In this document: positions 17,916-26,135 of the stretch, piece by piece
Layout: each line of letters starts with the position of its first letter
How positions within the stretch are numbered: the stretch's first letter is position 1
Origin: Rhodopseudomonas palustris
GTDB lineage: Bacteria > Pseudomonadota > Alphaproteobacteria > Rhizobiales > Xanthobacteraceae
Direction: 5' to 3'
Length of the DNA: 64,000 bases
NCBI RefSeq assembly: GCF_003591005.1
Contig: NZ_QYYD01000020.1
Coordinates: 59,329 to 123,328 of the forward strand
The notes under the pieces: model-generated
Databases searched by the model: none
Told to the model about the DNA's origin: nothing
The model's input: only the letters and a program-made list of their open reading frames with translations
Translations under genes and position numbers: made by a program

Positions 17916-19052
17916 ATGGCTTCTGACCCGGAGCAGCCGCTGCGCATCGTCCATGCCGTCCGTGCGCCGGTCGGCGGCATCATCCGCCATATCCTCGATC
18001 TGGCCAATGGCCAGGCGGATCGTGGTCATCACATCGCGCTGATCACCGACAGCCTGACCGGCGGTGAGCGCGCCACCGCGGCGCTGGCCGAGATCGCGCC
18101 GCGGCTGAAACTCGGCGTTTTCCGGATGCCGATCCGGCGCGAGCCGTCGCCGAGCGATCTGTGGATTTGGGGCCGGTTCGCCCGGCTGATCGCGCAGCTG
18201 AGGCCCGACGTGCTGCACGGCCACGGCGCCAAGGCCGGCGTGTTCATGCGCATCGTGCCGCGGCCCGCCCACGCCATCCGTGTCTACACGCCGCATGGCG
18301 GCTCGCTGCACTACCCGGTCTCGACCGCGAAGGGCCAGCTCTATGGCTGGATGGAGCGGCTGCTGATGAATCGCACCGAGCTGTTTTTGTTTGAAAGCGA
18401 GTTCGCGCGCCGCACGTACGAGCGGATGATCGGGCAGCCAGAAGGATTGGTACGCTGCGTGTTCAACGGCGTCACCGCGGGCGAGTTCGACCCGATCCGG
18501 CTGGCGCCGAACGCCAGCGATGTCGCCTATGTGGGTGAATTTCGTCGCATCAAGGGCGCCGATCTGCTGATCGACGCGGTTGCCCGGCTGCGCGCCGATG
18601 GTCGCCCCGTCACCCTGACGCTGGGCGGCGACGGCGAAGAATCCGAGGCGCTGCGCGCGCAGGTGAGCCGACTCGGACTCGATCAGGCGGTCCGCTTCAG
18701 CGGCCACGTCAAGGCCCGCGACGGCTTTGCCCGCGGCCGCGTTCTGGTGGTGCCGTCGCGCGGCGATTCCATGCCCTATGTGGTGATCGAGGCGGCGGCG
18801 GCCGGTGTGCCGATGGTCGCCGCGAATGTCGGCGGCATCCCGGAGATATTCGGCCCGGACCACACCGGCGCGCTGTTTGCGCCAAGCGACCCGGCCGCCA
18901 TGGCCGCCGCGATCCGCGCCGCGCTCGACGATCTGCCTGCCGCGCAGGAACGCGCCCGGCAGCTCCGCGAGCGGATATTCCTGCACTTTTCGCAGAAGGC
19001 GATGGTCGAGGGTGTGCTGGCCGGCTACCGCGACGCCTTCAAGCGCGGGTGA
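17916..19052 (+). CDS. glycosyltransferase family 4
   Basis: 378-residue GT-B glycosyltransferase. The N-terminal acceptor domain has the Gly-rich loop RAPVGGIIRHILDL and the segment DVLHGHGAKAG. The C-terminal GT4 domain has VAYVGEFRRIKGADLLIDAV, then VPSRGDSMPYVVIEAAAAGV (the EX7E-like donor site) and GGIPEIFG. It should add a sugar to an undecaprenyl-linked intermediate at the cytoplasmic face. ATG 17916 gives the usual GT4 start (MASDPEQPLRIVHAV); ATG 17874 is in frame but adds an atypical stretch. It is followed by the initiating transferase gene on the same strand. Confidence 0.92.
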   Translation: MASDPEQPLRIVHAVRAPVGGIIRHILDLANGQADRGHHIALITDSLTGGERATAALAEIAPRLKLGVFRMPIRREPSPSDLWIWGRFARLIAQLRPDVLHGHGAKAGVFMRIVPRPAHAIRVYTPHGGSLHYPVSTAKGQLYGWMERLLMNRTELFLFESEFARRTYERMIGQPEGLVRCVFNGVTAGEFDPIRLAPNASDVAYVGEFRRIKGADLLIDAVARLRADGRPVTLTLGGDGEESEALRAQVSRLGLDQAVRFSGHVKARDGFARGRVLVVPSRGDSMPYVVIEAAAAGVPMVAANVGGIPEIFGPDHTGALFAPSDPAAMAAAIRAALDDLPAAQERARQLRERIFLHFSQKAMVEGVLAGYRDAFKRG

Positions 19053-19154
19053 GTCCACAATTGCGCTAACGTTTTCTTGCCACTTTCGGACTAAACGCGT
19101 CGTGGGGCTGGCTGCGCGCGACGTCGTCGCGCGCCAAGACAATGGACCTGCGAC

Positions 19155-20708
19155 GTGGAACCGATCAGCGCACGCGCCATGATCGAAGCCGCCGCCGTGA
19201 GTGCGGCACTTCCTGATCCGAACCGTCCGATGGTGGAGCGACGCAAGCGTCTGTCGCCCGCCGCACTGGCCGTCGCCAATCTGAAAGTGCCGCGCGCGTA
19301 TTCGCCGGTGGTGATCACCGGTCTCGTCCGGCTGGCCGATTTCGTGTTGATCGCCGGCGTCGGCATTGCGCTGTATCTCGGCTACGTCGCCCGGCGTGAC
19401 GGCGTGCAGTGGGAGTACATCGCGGCGATCCTGGCGATGACGCTCACCACGCTGATCAGCTTCCAGGCTGCGGACCTCTACGAAGTCCAGGTGTTTCGCC
19501 GCTCGCTGAAGCAGATGACGCGGATGATATCGGCGTGGACCTTCGTGTTCCTGCTGTTCATCGGCGCATCGTTCTTCGCCAAGCTCGGCGGTGAAGTCTC
19601 GCGGGTGTGGCTATTGTCGTTCTTCCTTCTGGGCCTCGCCGTGCTGGTCGTCGAACGCCTGATCCTGCGCAATCTGGTGCGGCATTGGGCGCGCCAAGGC
19701 CGGCTCGATCGCCGCACCATCATCGTCGGCGCCGACGAGAACGGCGAAAAGCTGATCCGCGCGCTGAACGAGCAGCAGGACGACGACTCCGATATCCGCG
19801 TCCTCGGCGTGTTCGACGACCGTAACGACTCGCGCTCGCTCGATACTTGTGCGGGCAGTCCGAAGCTCGGCAAGATCGACGACATTCTCGAATTCGCCCG
19901 CCGCACCCGGGTTGACTTAGTGCTGTTCGCTCTGCCGATCTCGGCCGAGACCCGCATCCTGCAGATGCTCAACAAGCTGTGGGTGCTGCCGGTCGACATC
20001 CGGCTGTCGGCGCATACCAATAAGCTCCGCTTCCGTCCCCGCGCCTATTCCTATGTCGGCAACGTCCCGACCCTCGACGTTTTCGAAGCGCCGATCACCG
20101 ACTGGGATCAGGTGATGAAGCAGCTGTTCGACCGCGTGGTCGGCGGGCTGATCCTGCTCGCGGTGGCGCCGATCATGGCGCTGGTCGCCCTAGCGGTGAA
20201 GCTCGATAGTCCTGGCCCGGTGCTGTTCCGGCAGAAGCGGTTCGGCTTCAATAATGAGCGCATCGACGTGTTCAAGTTCCGCTCGATGTATCACCACCAG
20301 GCCGACCCGACCGCCTCGAAGGTGGTGACCAAGAACGACCCGCGCGTCACCCGCGTCGGCAAGTTCATCCGCCGCACCAGCCTCGACGAACTGCCGCAGC
20401 TGTTCAATGTGGTGTTCAAGGGTAATCTGTCGCTGGTCGGCCCGCGCCCGCACGCGGTGCAGATGAAGCTGCAGAGCCGGCTGTTCGACGAAGCCGTCGA
20501 CGGCTATTTCGCGCGCCACCGCGTCAAGCCCGGCATCACCGGCTGGGCCCAGATCAACGGCTGGCGCGGCGAGATCGACAACGAGGAAAAGATCCAGAAG
20601 CGCGTCGAGTTCGACCTGTACTATATCGAGAACTGGTCGGTGCTGTTCGACCTCTACATCCTGCTGAAGACGCCGTGGGCGCTGCTGAAAGGCGAGAACG
20701 CGTACTAG
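19155..20708 (+). CDS. undecaprenyl-phosphate glucose phosphotransferase (WcaJ/HfsE-like)
   Basis: 517-residue polyprenol-phosphate hexose-1-phosphate transferase that should start repeat-unit assembly on undecaprenyl phosphate. About four N-terminal membrane helices precede a CoA_binding_3-type nucleotide-binding fold ([19 protein letters not shown]). A further helix ([19 protein letters not shown]) leads into the catalytic C-terminal domain, which has [37 protein letters not shown] and [10 protein letters not shown]. These are the conserved blocks of the family. The GTG at 19155 is the longest start; ATG 19182 is possible. It is homologous in type to HfsE of the holdfast and UppE of unipolar polysaccharide, though family alone does not prove that product. 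Confidence 0.93.
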   Translation: MEPISARAMIEAAAVSAALPDPNRPMVERRKRLSPAALAVANLKVPRAYSPVVITGLVRLADFVLIAGVGIALYLGYVARRDGVQWEYIAAILAMTLTTLISFQAADLYEVQVFRRSLKQMTRMISAWTFVFLLFIGASFFAKLGGEVSRVWLLSFFLLGLAVLVVERLILRNLVRHWARQGRLDRRTIIVGADENGEKLIRALNEQQDDDSDIRVLGVFDDRNDSRSLDTCAGSPKLGKIDDILEFARRTRVDLVLFALPISAETRILQMLNKLWVLPVDIRLSAHTNKLRFRPRAYSYVGNVPTLDVFEAPITDWDQVMKQLFDRVVGGLILLAVAPIMALVALAVKLDSPGPVLFRQKRFGFNNERIDVFKFRSMYHHQADPTASKVVTKNDPRVTRVGKFIRRTSLDELPQLFNVVFKGNLSLVGPRPHAVQMKLQSRLFDEAVDGYFARHRVKPGITGWAQINGWRGEIDNEEKIQKRVEFDLYYIENWSVLFDLYILLKTPWALLKGENAY

Positions 20709-20741
20709 AGTCCCCTTTTTCCACCGCTCTCTCCACGAGTC

Positions 20742-20852
20742 TTTCCGGGGCGCGAGCGTAGCTCGCGAACCCGGAATCCCGAGATTGTTACAAAGACCGT
20801 GCCCAATAACGTCGGGATTCCGGGTTCGCGCTTCGCGCGCCCCGGAATGACG
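20742..20852. repeat. palindromic interspersed repeat, family C
   Basis: Inverted repeat of about 110 bases. The left arm starts TTTCCGGGGCGCGAGCGTAG, followed by AACCCGGAATCCCGA. The right arm has TCGGGATTCCGGGTTCGCGC and ends GCCCCGGAATGACG. The inner words CCCGGAATCCCGA and TCGGGATTCCGGG pair perfectly. Other copies are at 36818-36954, 36990-37130 and 39505-39654. It separates the sugar-phosphate transferase gene from the convergent DUF169 gene. Confidence 0.87.
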
Positions 20853-20893
20853 GGGAGAGGTGGTACAACGCGGCTTGGCGCCTCGACGCTCAG

Positions 20894-21688
20894 CTACGTC
20901 TTCCCATACGACACCCCCATCCCCGCCCGCACATCGGCCTGAATGCCGTACGGCGCGATCGGGTAGCGCAGGCCGTTCTTGGCGAGCTGCTTCATGCCGT
21001 CGATCGCCTTGGCGAGATGCGCCGGCTTGAGCGCCATCAGCATCTCCTCGTCCGGCACGCCGCCATAGCGGCGCTCGGCGAAGCACGGCAGCGACAGGCT
21101 CGGCTCGCCGGTCTTGAGCGCCCTGCCCCAGCTGTCAGCGCAGGCGGTCTCGCCGACCACGCCCCAGTCGAACTTCTTGTAGCCGACATATTGCAGGCCG
21201 TTGATCAGGATGATCATCTGCCCCGGCGTCGCGTAGACCAGGCAGATGTCTGGCGGATCGAGCCGGCCGCTCGCCAGCGGCGACACCGCCATCGCCTGAT
21301 AGGTGCCGAACGGCACCACGTCGAGCGCGTGCTGGCGCGCGGCGGCGTCCTCGGCCGTGCCGTGCCAGACACCGACATAGGATTGCCCCGACAGCCATTG
21401 CTCGTCCTGAGGCGACAGCCCGATCACCGCGCGGCACTGAGCGCCGACCAGATCGGCGGCGGTGATGCCGACCGTCCAGCCGAGACGCGACGCCATGCTG
21501 ACGATCTGGTCGGTGGTATGGATCGCATTCGGCCGCCGGACTTTCGGGATCGCTTCCATTTCGGCGGCAGTCGCGAACATCTTCATGCCGATCACCGTCG
21601 TCTTCAGCCGCAGCAGCGCGTTGAGATCGGCGACCATCGCGGCGAAGTCGAACGACTGCGCCGGCTCCGGCATCATCCCATCAGGCAT
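20894..21688 (-). CDS. DUF169 family protein
   Basis: 264-residue soluble protein of the DUF169 family, whose biochemical role is unknown. Family traits include an early segment around [13 protein letters not shown], the cysteine in [14 protein letters not shown], the cysteine in [14 protein letters not shown], and GETACADSW. The spaced cysteines suggest metal or cluster binding, but no simple CxxC is present. ATG 21688 is used because its first eight bases (ATGCCTGA) overlap the stop of the upstream kup gene, which implies translational coupling. A longer frame up to 21775 would lie wholly inside kup. The pairing with a potassium transporter is unusual. Confidence 0.85.
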   Translation of the reverse strand: MPDGMMPEPAQSFDFAAMVADLNALLRLKTTVIGMKMFATAAEMEAIPKVRRPNAIHTTDQIVSMASRLGWTVGITAADLVGAQCRAVIGLSPQDEQWLSGQSYVGVWHGTAEDAAARQHALDVVPFGTYQAMAVSPLASGRLDPPDICLVYATPGQMIILINGLQYVGYKKFDWGVVGETACADSWGRALKTGEPSLSLPCFAERRYGGVPDEEMLMALKPAHLAKAIDGMKQLAKNGLRYPIAPYGIQADVRAGMGVSYGKT

Positions 21689-23582
21689 TGATCTGCATCC
21701 CCACTTCGACCGCGCGTCCGGTCGGAATCCGGAAATAGAGGCTGGCATCGTCGGCCCATTTCGCCATGTTGGCAAACAGCAGACTCTGCCAGCGCGGCAT
21801 CTCCGACGGCGTCGCCGGACGGATGACGCGGCGCGACAGGAAGAACGACGTGTTCATGATGTCGAACTTGAAGTCGCGGCCGGGGCACCCGGCGATCCCT
21901 TTCGGCACGTTCGGGCTTTCCATGTAGCCGAACCGCAGCGTCATCCGCGAGAACCGGTCGTTGACGATCTCCGTGCTGGCACGCTCGTGTTCCGGCACCC
22001 GCGGCACGTCCTCGGTGATCACGCTCAGGATCACGTTCTTCTCGTGCAGCACCTTGTTGTGCTTGAGATTGTGCATCAGGGAGGTCGGCGTCGAGTTCGG
22101 CGTGCCGGTGAGGAACACCGCGACGCCGCGCACCCGGCTGATCGACGATGAACCGGAGATCGAGGCGATGAAGTCGTTAAGATCAACCTCGTCGCGAACG
22201 GTCTTGCGCGCCACGATCCTGCTGCCGCGCCGCCACGTCATCATGACGCCCATCAGGCCACCGCCGATCAGCAGCGGAATCCAGCCGCCCTCGAAGATCT
22301 TCAACATATTGGCCATCAGGAAGATCAGATCGACCGCGAGGAACGGCGCGATGATGGTGGCGGCGGCCGCGGCCGACCACTCCCAGCACTTCCGCATCAC
22401 GAAATACGCCATGATACTGGTGATCACCATCGTGCCGGTCACCGCGATGCCGTAGGCCGACGCCAGCGCGCTGGAGGATTTGAACGCGAACACCAGATAC
22501 AGCACCGCGATCAGCAGCAGCCAGTTGACCCGCGGAATGTAGATCTGTCCCTTTTCGGTCTCGGAGGTGCGGCGAATTTCCATGCGCGGCAGCAGGCCGA
22601 GCTGGATCGCCTGCTGTGTCAGCGAATAGGCGCCGGAGATCACCGCTTGGCTGGCGATGATCGTCGCCGCGGTGGCGAGGGCCACCATCGGCAGCAGCGC
22701 CCATTCCGGGAACAGGAAGAAGAACGGATTCTCCAGCCGCTCCGGATGATGCAGCAGCATGGCGCCTTGGCCCAGGTAGCACAGCGCCAGCGCCGGAAAC
22801 ACCACGACGAACCACGCCACCCGGATCGGCCTGCGGCCGAAATGGCCCATGTCGGCGTAAAGCGCTTCGGCGCCGGTGACGGTGAGAAACACGGCGCCGA
22901 GCGCGATCAGTCCGGCGCGGCCATGGTGGAGCAGGAAGTCGATGCCGTAGACCGGATTCACCGCGTTGAGCACGCTGAGATCGCCGGCCAGATTGACGAT
23001 GCCGCCCACTGCAATCACGACGAACCACAGCAGCATGATCGGGCCGAACCAGGCGGCGACAGCGGCTGTGCCGCGGAACTGCACCACGAACAGCCCGACC
23101 AGGATCGCCATCGCCAGCGGCAGGATGTACGGATCAAAGGCCGGAGTCACCAGCTTCAGACCCTCGACTGCGGACAGCACCGAGATCGCCGGAGTGATGA
23201 TAGCGTCGCCGTAAAACAGCGCCGCGCCGGCCATGCCGAGCAGCGAGATCGCCGCGAAGCGGCGGTGCATCACATGCTGCAGCAGCGCCATCAGCGTCAA
23301 CGTGCCGCCCTCGCCGTGGTTGTCGGCGCGCATGATCAGCAGCACGTATTTCAACGTCACGATCACGATCAGCGTCCACAGCACCAGCGACATCACGCCG
23401 AGGATCATCGCTTGTGTCAGTTCGCCGCCGGCAGAGGCCGCCGTCAGGCTCTCTTTCAGCGCGTAGAGTGGGCTGGTTCCGATGTCGCCATAGACGATCC
23501 CGATCGAGCCCAGCGACAGCGTCAGAAACGAACTCGGCCGCTGCGCGGCTTCGATCTGCTGGGTGGTGATGGCATCGCTCAT
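21681..23582 (-). CDS. kup: KUP-type potassium uptake transporter
   Basis: 633-residue K+/H+ symporter of the KUP/HAK/KT family with 12 predicted helices and a cytoplasmic C-terminal domain. The diagnostic first helix [20 protein letters not shown] is followed by [29 protein letters not shown] and [13 protein letters not shown] 23582 is preceded by GAGGAC; the open frame reaches 23651 without a better site. Its last codons overlap the DUF169 start by eight bases. A paralogue of similar length lies at 43039-44901. KUP systems usually work at low external K+ or acidic pH. Confidence 0.96.
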   Translation of the reverse strand: MSDAITTQQIEAAQRPSSFLTLSLGSIGIVYGDIGTSPLYALKESLTAASAGGELTQAMILGVMSLVLWTLIVIVTLKYVLLIMRADNHGEGGTLTLMALLQHVMHRRFAAISLLGMAGAALFYGDAIITPAISVLSAVEGLKLVTPAFDPYILPLAMAILVGLFVVQFRGTAAVAAWFGPIMLLWFVVIAVGGIVNLAGDLSVLNAVNPVYGIDFLLHHGRAGLIALGAVFLTVTGAEALYADMGHFGRRPIRVAWFVVVFPALALCYLGQGAMLLHHPERLENPFFFLFPEWALLPMVALATAATIIASQAVISGAYSLTQQAIQLGLLPRMEIRRTSETEKGQIYIPRVNWLLLIAVLYLVFAFKSSSALASAYGIAVTGTMVITSIMAYFVMRKCWEWSAAAAATIIAPFLAVDLIFLMANMLKIFEGGWIPLLIGGGLMGVMMTWRRGSRIVARKTVRDEVDLNDFIASISGSSSISRVRGVAVFLTGTPNSTPTSLMHNLKHNKVLHEKNVILSVITEDVPRVPEHERASTEIVNDRFSRMTLRFGYMESPNVPKGIAGCPGRDFKFDIMNTSFFLSRRVIRPATPSEMPRWQSLLFANMAKWADDASLYFRIPTGRAVEVGMQINA

Positions 23583-23733
23583 GAGCAGTCCTCGAACATT
23601 CGCCGTGTTTCTGCGCCGGCTATATTGGAAGATGTGAAGCTTGAGTATCACCTCGCGCGCTTACTTGGCCGAAAATCGTGGAAGATGAATGGATCTTTAT
23701 GTGGCCTTTACGAGCGGTCCGACGGCCTAAAAT

Positions 23734-24702
23734 CTAACCCAGCTTCCAGCCGACTTCGGCGGCAAAGCTCTGGTAGAAATCGAGCTCGTAGGCGCTCTCC
23801 GGTGCCGCTCGCACGCGCTGGTCGAGCAGATGCGCGTCGTCGCCGACCAGAATGCGCCAGCGCTCCGCCCGCACTCCATCCAGAATGATCCGCGCCGCCG
23901 TGGCGGCGGTGGTGGGCGCGTCTTCGCGAAAACTGCGCGCACGTTCTCGCGCCATCGCGCGAATATCGTCATCGGTCAGCTCGGCTTCGGCAATGCCGCC
24001 AGCGCGCATCCGTGTGCGCGCCGCCGCGATCTCCTCGGCACACAGCTCCTCGCCGGCATCGGCGATCTGGATCCTGCGCGAATTCGCGACGATCGAGGTG
24101 CCGATATGGCCGGGCATCACCACCGAGCATTTGATGTGGGGCGCATTCAGCCGCAGGTCGGCCATCAGCGCTTCGGAGAATCCCTTCACGGCAAACTTCG
24201 CGGCGCTGTAGGCGGTGTGCGGCGTGGTGGGGCCGATCGAGGCCCAGAAGCCGTTGACGCTCGAGGTGTTGACGATGTGGCCTTCGTCGGCGGCGATCAG
24301 CATGGGCAGGAAAATCCGCGTGCCGAGATACACCCCGCCCCAGCAGATGTTGAAGGTGCGCTCCCATTGCTCGCGGCTGTTGGTGATCATGCTGCCGCCA
24401 CCGCCGATGCCGGCGTTGTTGAACAGCAAATGGATATGATCGGTGCGGTGTTGCTCTGCGACCTCGTCGCGAAAGCGCGACAACTGATCTTCGACCGCAA
24501 CATCGGCGAGGTGGGTCGTGACACGGAGCCCCTGCGGCAGTCCGTCGGCTTCGCACAGTGCCCTGGTCTCGGCCATCGCCTCGGCCGAAACGTCGCACAG
24601 CGCGACGTGGCAGCCCTCGGCAGCGAGCTGCCGGGCGAGTTCGCGACCCATCCCGGTGCCGCCGCCGGTGATCACGGCAATCCTGCCGGCAAAGTCCCTC
24701 AT
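23734..24702 (-). CDS. SDR family NAD(P)-dependent oxidoreductase
   Basis: 322 residues. The classical short-chain dehydrogenase core carries the cofactor motif TGGGTGMG (12-19), NNAG, the catalytic serine region VNTSSVNG and the YSAAK motif (Tyr and Lys). A 60-residue C-terminal extension after the substrate loop contains an acidic helix rich in Ala and Glu. ATG 24702 has a GGGGGG tract upstream. Substrate unknown: such long SDRs with GxxxGxG act on alcohols, steroids or fatty derivatives. No neighbour indicates a pathway. Confidence 0.93.
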   Translation of the reverse strand: MRDFAGRIAVITGGGTGMGRELARQLAAEGCHVALCDVSAEAMAETRALCEADGLPQGLRVTTHLADVAVEDQLSRFRDEVAEQHRTDHIHLLFNNAGIGGGGSMITNSREQWERTFNICWGGVYLGTRIFLPMLIAADEGHIVNTSSVNGFWASIGPTTPHTAYSAAKFAVKGFSEALMADLRLNAPHIKCSVVMPGHIGTSIVANSRRIQIADAGEELCAEEIAAARTRMRAGGIAEAELTDDDIRAMARERARSFREDAPTTAATAARIILDGVRAERWRILVGDDAHLLDQRVRAAPESAYELDFYQSFAAEVGWKLG

Positions 24703-24922
24703 ACGGCGCCCCCCATCCCTTGTCTCAGCGCGCCGCGGTTCGAGCCGCGGCTGCGGTAACGCAGCATAGAGGGCGCTTCGTGGGGAAGTCCATCGCCGGC
24801 GACCTGCAATCGTGCCCGGCCGGCCGTTCGTCGTCAGGCGCGATCCTGACATCGCCGCTGCTTCCGCGTTCCGCGGAATCGGCCTAGTCTTGCGCCTTCA
24901 TCGGTGTTCGAGGAGCGTGACG

Positions 24923-25240
24923 ATGCTGGCAGCCACCTTTCAGACCGCGGCCTTCCTGTTCCTGCTGCTGATCGCGCTGCTGGTCGTGGCCCTGGTGATC
25001 GCCTTCACGGTGCCGCCGGTCGCCAAGCTGACGCGTCCGGGGCTCACCACCGTGTTGCTGTATCTGGCCGCCGAACTTGCGGCGCTGTTCGTTGCGATCT
25101 GGCTGGTGGCGCAGGTGAGCGAACTTGAACTTCTGCCGGTGCTGATCGCGCTGGCGATCGCCGCCGTGGTATTCGCGCCGCAACTGGTCGCCAAAATTCC
25201 GCTGCCAGCCGCGGTCACCGGCTTCCTCGGCAAGCGCTGA
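24923..25240 (+). CDS. small integral membrane protein of unknown function
   Basis: 105 residues, almost entirely hydrophobic, with about three helices: FLFLLLIALLVVALVIAF, VLLYLAAELAALFVAIWLVA and LLPVLIALAIAAVVFAP. It ends in the basic tail GFLGKR. ATG 24923 has AGGAGCG at good spacing, so translation is likely. I do not recognise a family. A GC-rich hairpin (CCGCCCTC paired with GAGGGCGG, inside CTGACA/TGTCAG) lies at 25302-25340 downstream and may end the transcript. Confidence 0.7.
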   Translation: MLAATFQTAAFLFLLLIALLVVALVIAFTVPPVAKLTRPGLTTVLLYLAAELAALFVAIWLVAQVSELELLPVLIALAIAAVVFAPQLVAKIPLPAAVTGFLGKR

Positions 25241-25301
25241 TCGAAGAGATAGCCAACGCCACAGTCCGCAGCCACCGAGCGGACACTCCCCGGCCAAGGC
25301 T

Positions 25302-25340
25302 CTGACAGCCGCCCTCCTCGCGAGGGCGGTTCGTTGTCAG
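25302..25340. terminator. possible hairpin terminator, no T-tract
   Basis: An 8-bp stem CCGCCCTC/GAGGGCGG with a five-base loop sits inside an outer pair CTGACA/TGTCAG. It lies 60 bases after the small membrane protein gene. There is no U-run, so it may be an RNA-stabilising hairpin and not an intrinsic terminator. Confidence 0.4.
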
Positions 25341-25349
25341 GCGTCGAGG

Positions 25350-25456
25350 GCGCTTCAATCGATGATTGAAACGATCGGCCATTTCCGAGACGCTGAATCC
25401 TCATCCTGACGTTTTCTTCACGCGAACCGGAATCCACTTCGCTCGAAAACGCTGTA
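25350..25456 (-). repeat. interspersed element, family E (diverged copy)
   Basis: On the minus strand from 25456 it reads CTACAGCGTTTTCGAGCGAA and continues through a segment equivalent to CCGGTTCGCGTGAAGAAAAC. It ends near a perfect small hairpin (TTCAATC, three-base loop, GATTGAA; 25354-25370). The order and length match the intact copy at 55726-55831, including a terminal hairpin. The distal end has lost the terminal inverted repeat. Confidence 0.7.
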
Positions 25457-25473
25457 GAGGGAAAGCCTTCGGC

Positions 25474-25905
25474 TCAACGCCGCGCTCGGCCGATCGCGCC
25501 GGCGACGATCTGCATCGACACGCCGATCAGCCAGCCGGCGAGGATCATGCTGGTCCAGACGAGATGCGGCGACAGATGCAGCACCACCAATGTGACCGAG
25601 GCGAACGCGGCCAGCGTCGCGCAGAACGTTCCGACCGCGCTGAGAAACTCCGCCGCATCGATGCCTCCGCGGACCTCGTGCTCGGCATCGGTCTCGCCGG
25701 CGTGGAAAGGCAGCGGCGGAATATCGATGCCGAGATAAAATCCCACGCATCCAACCGCCATCATCGCCAGCAGGAATGCAATCGTCGTCAGCGCCCCGAT
25801 GCTGGTGCCGACATGGGCGCCGACGAACAGTCCACAGGCGGCGCCCGCCATCGCCAGACCAAAACGTTCCAGCAGATGGGCGGCTTTTCGCACACGCAAG
25901 CGCAT
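25474..25905 (-). CDS. conserved membrane protein of unknown function
   Basis: 143 residues with four hydrophobic helices: FGLAMAGAACGLFVGAHVG, TIAFLLAMMAVGCVGFYLG, FLSAVGTFCATLAAFASVTL and MILAGWLIGVSMQIVAGAIG. A short acidic loop (HAGETDAEHEVRGG) lies in the middle. ATG 25905 follows AGGAG ten bases upstream; the longer frame to 26022 has an unlikely Arg/Cys-rich start. I do not recognise the family with certainty. It stands alone between the family E element and the siderophore receptor genes. Confidence 0.68.
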   Translation of the reverse strand: MRLRVRKAAHLLERFGLAMAGAACGLFVGAHVGTSIGALTTIAFLLAMMAVGCVGFYLGIDIPPLPFHAGETDAEHEVRGGIDAAEFLSAVGTFCATLAAFASVTLVVLHLSPHLVWTSMILAGWLIGVSMQIVAGAIGRARR

Positions 25906-26092
25906 CGATTGCAATCTCCTGACGGTGCGAACGCGATGACGAATCCTATGACATTTCGATGAAACCGAAAAGCCACGCTGCGCCGACTGGTGAAACACCC
26001 AGGGACACAGGCAACGGTCCATCAGGCTGACGGTATCTTAACCCCCCTGCTGCTGCCGTTCCAGCGGCACCGTGCCGCAGTCAGTCCAGCAG

Positions 26093-26125
26093 CACGAGCC
26101 GCTGACGCGATGTCAGCGGCTCGTG
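26093..26125 (-). terminator. hairpin after siderophore receptor 1
   Basis: A perfect 13-bp inverted repeat (ACGAGCCGCTGAC and GTCAGCGGCTCGT) with a five-base loop lies just downstream of the receptor stop on the minus strand. No T-run follows, so it is a terminator-like or mRNA-stabilising structure. Confidence 0.55.
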
Positions 26126-26135
26126 CCCGGAATGG

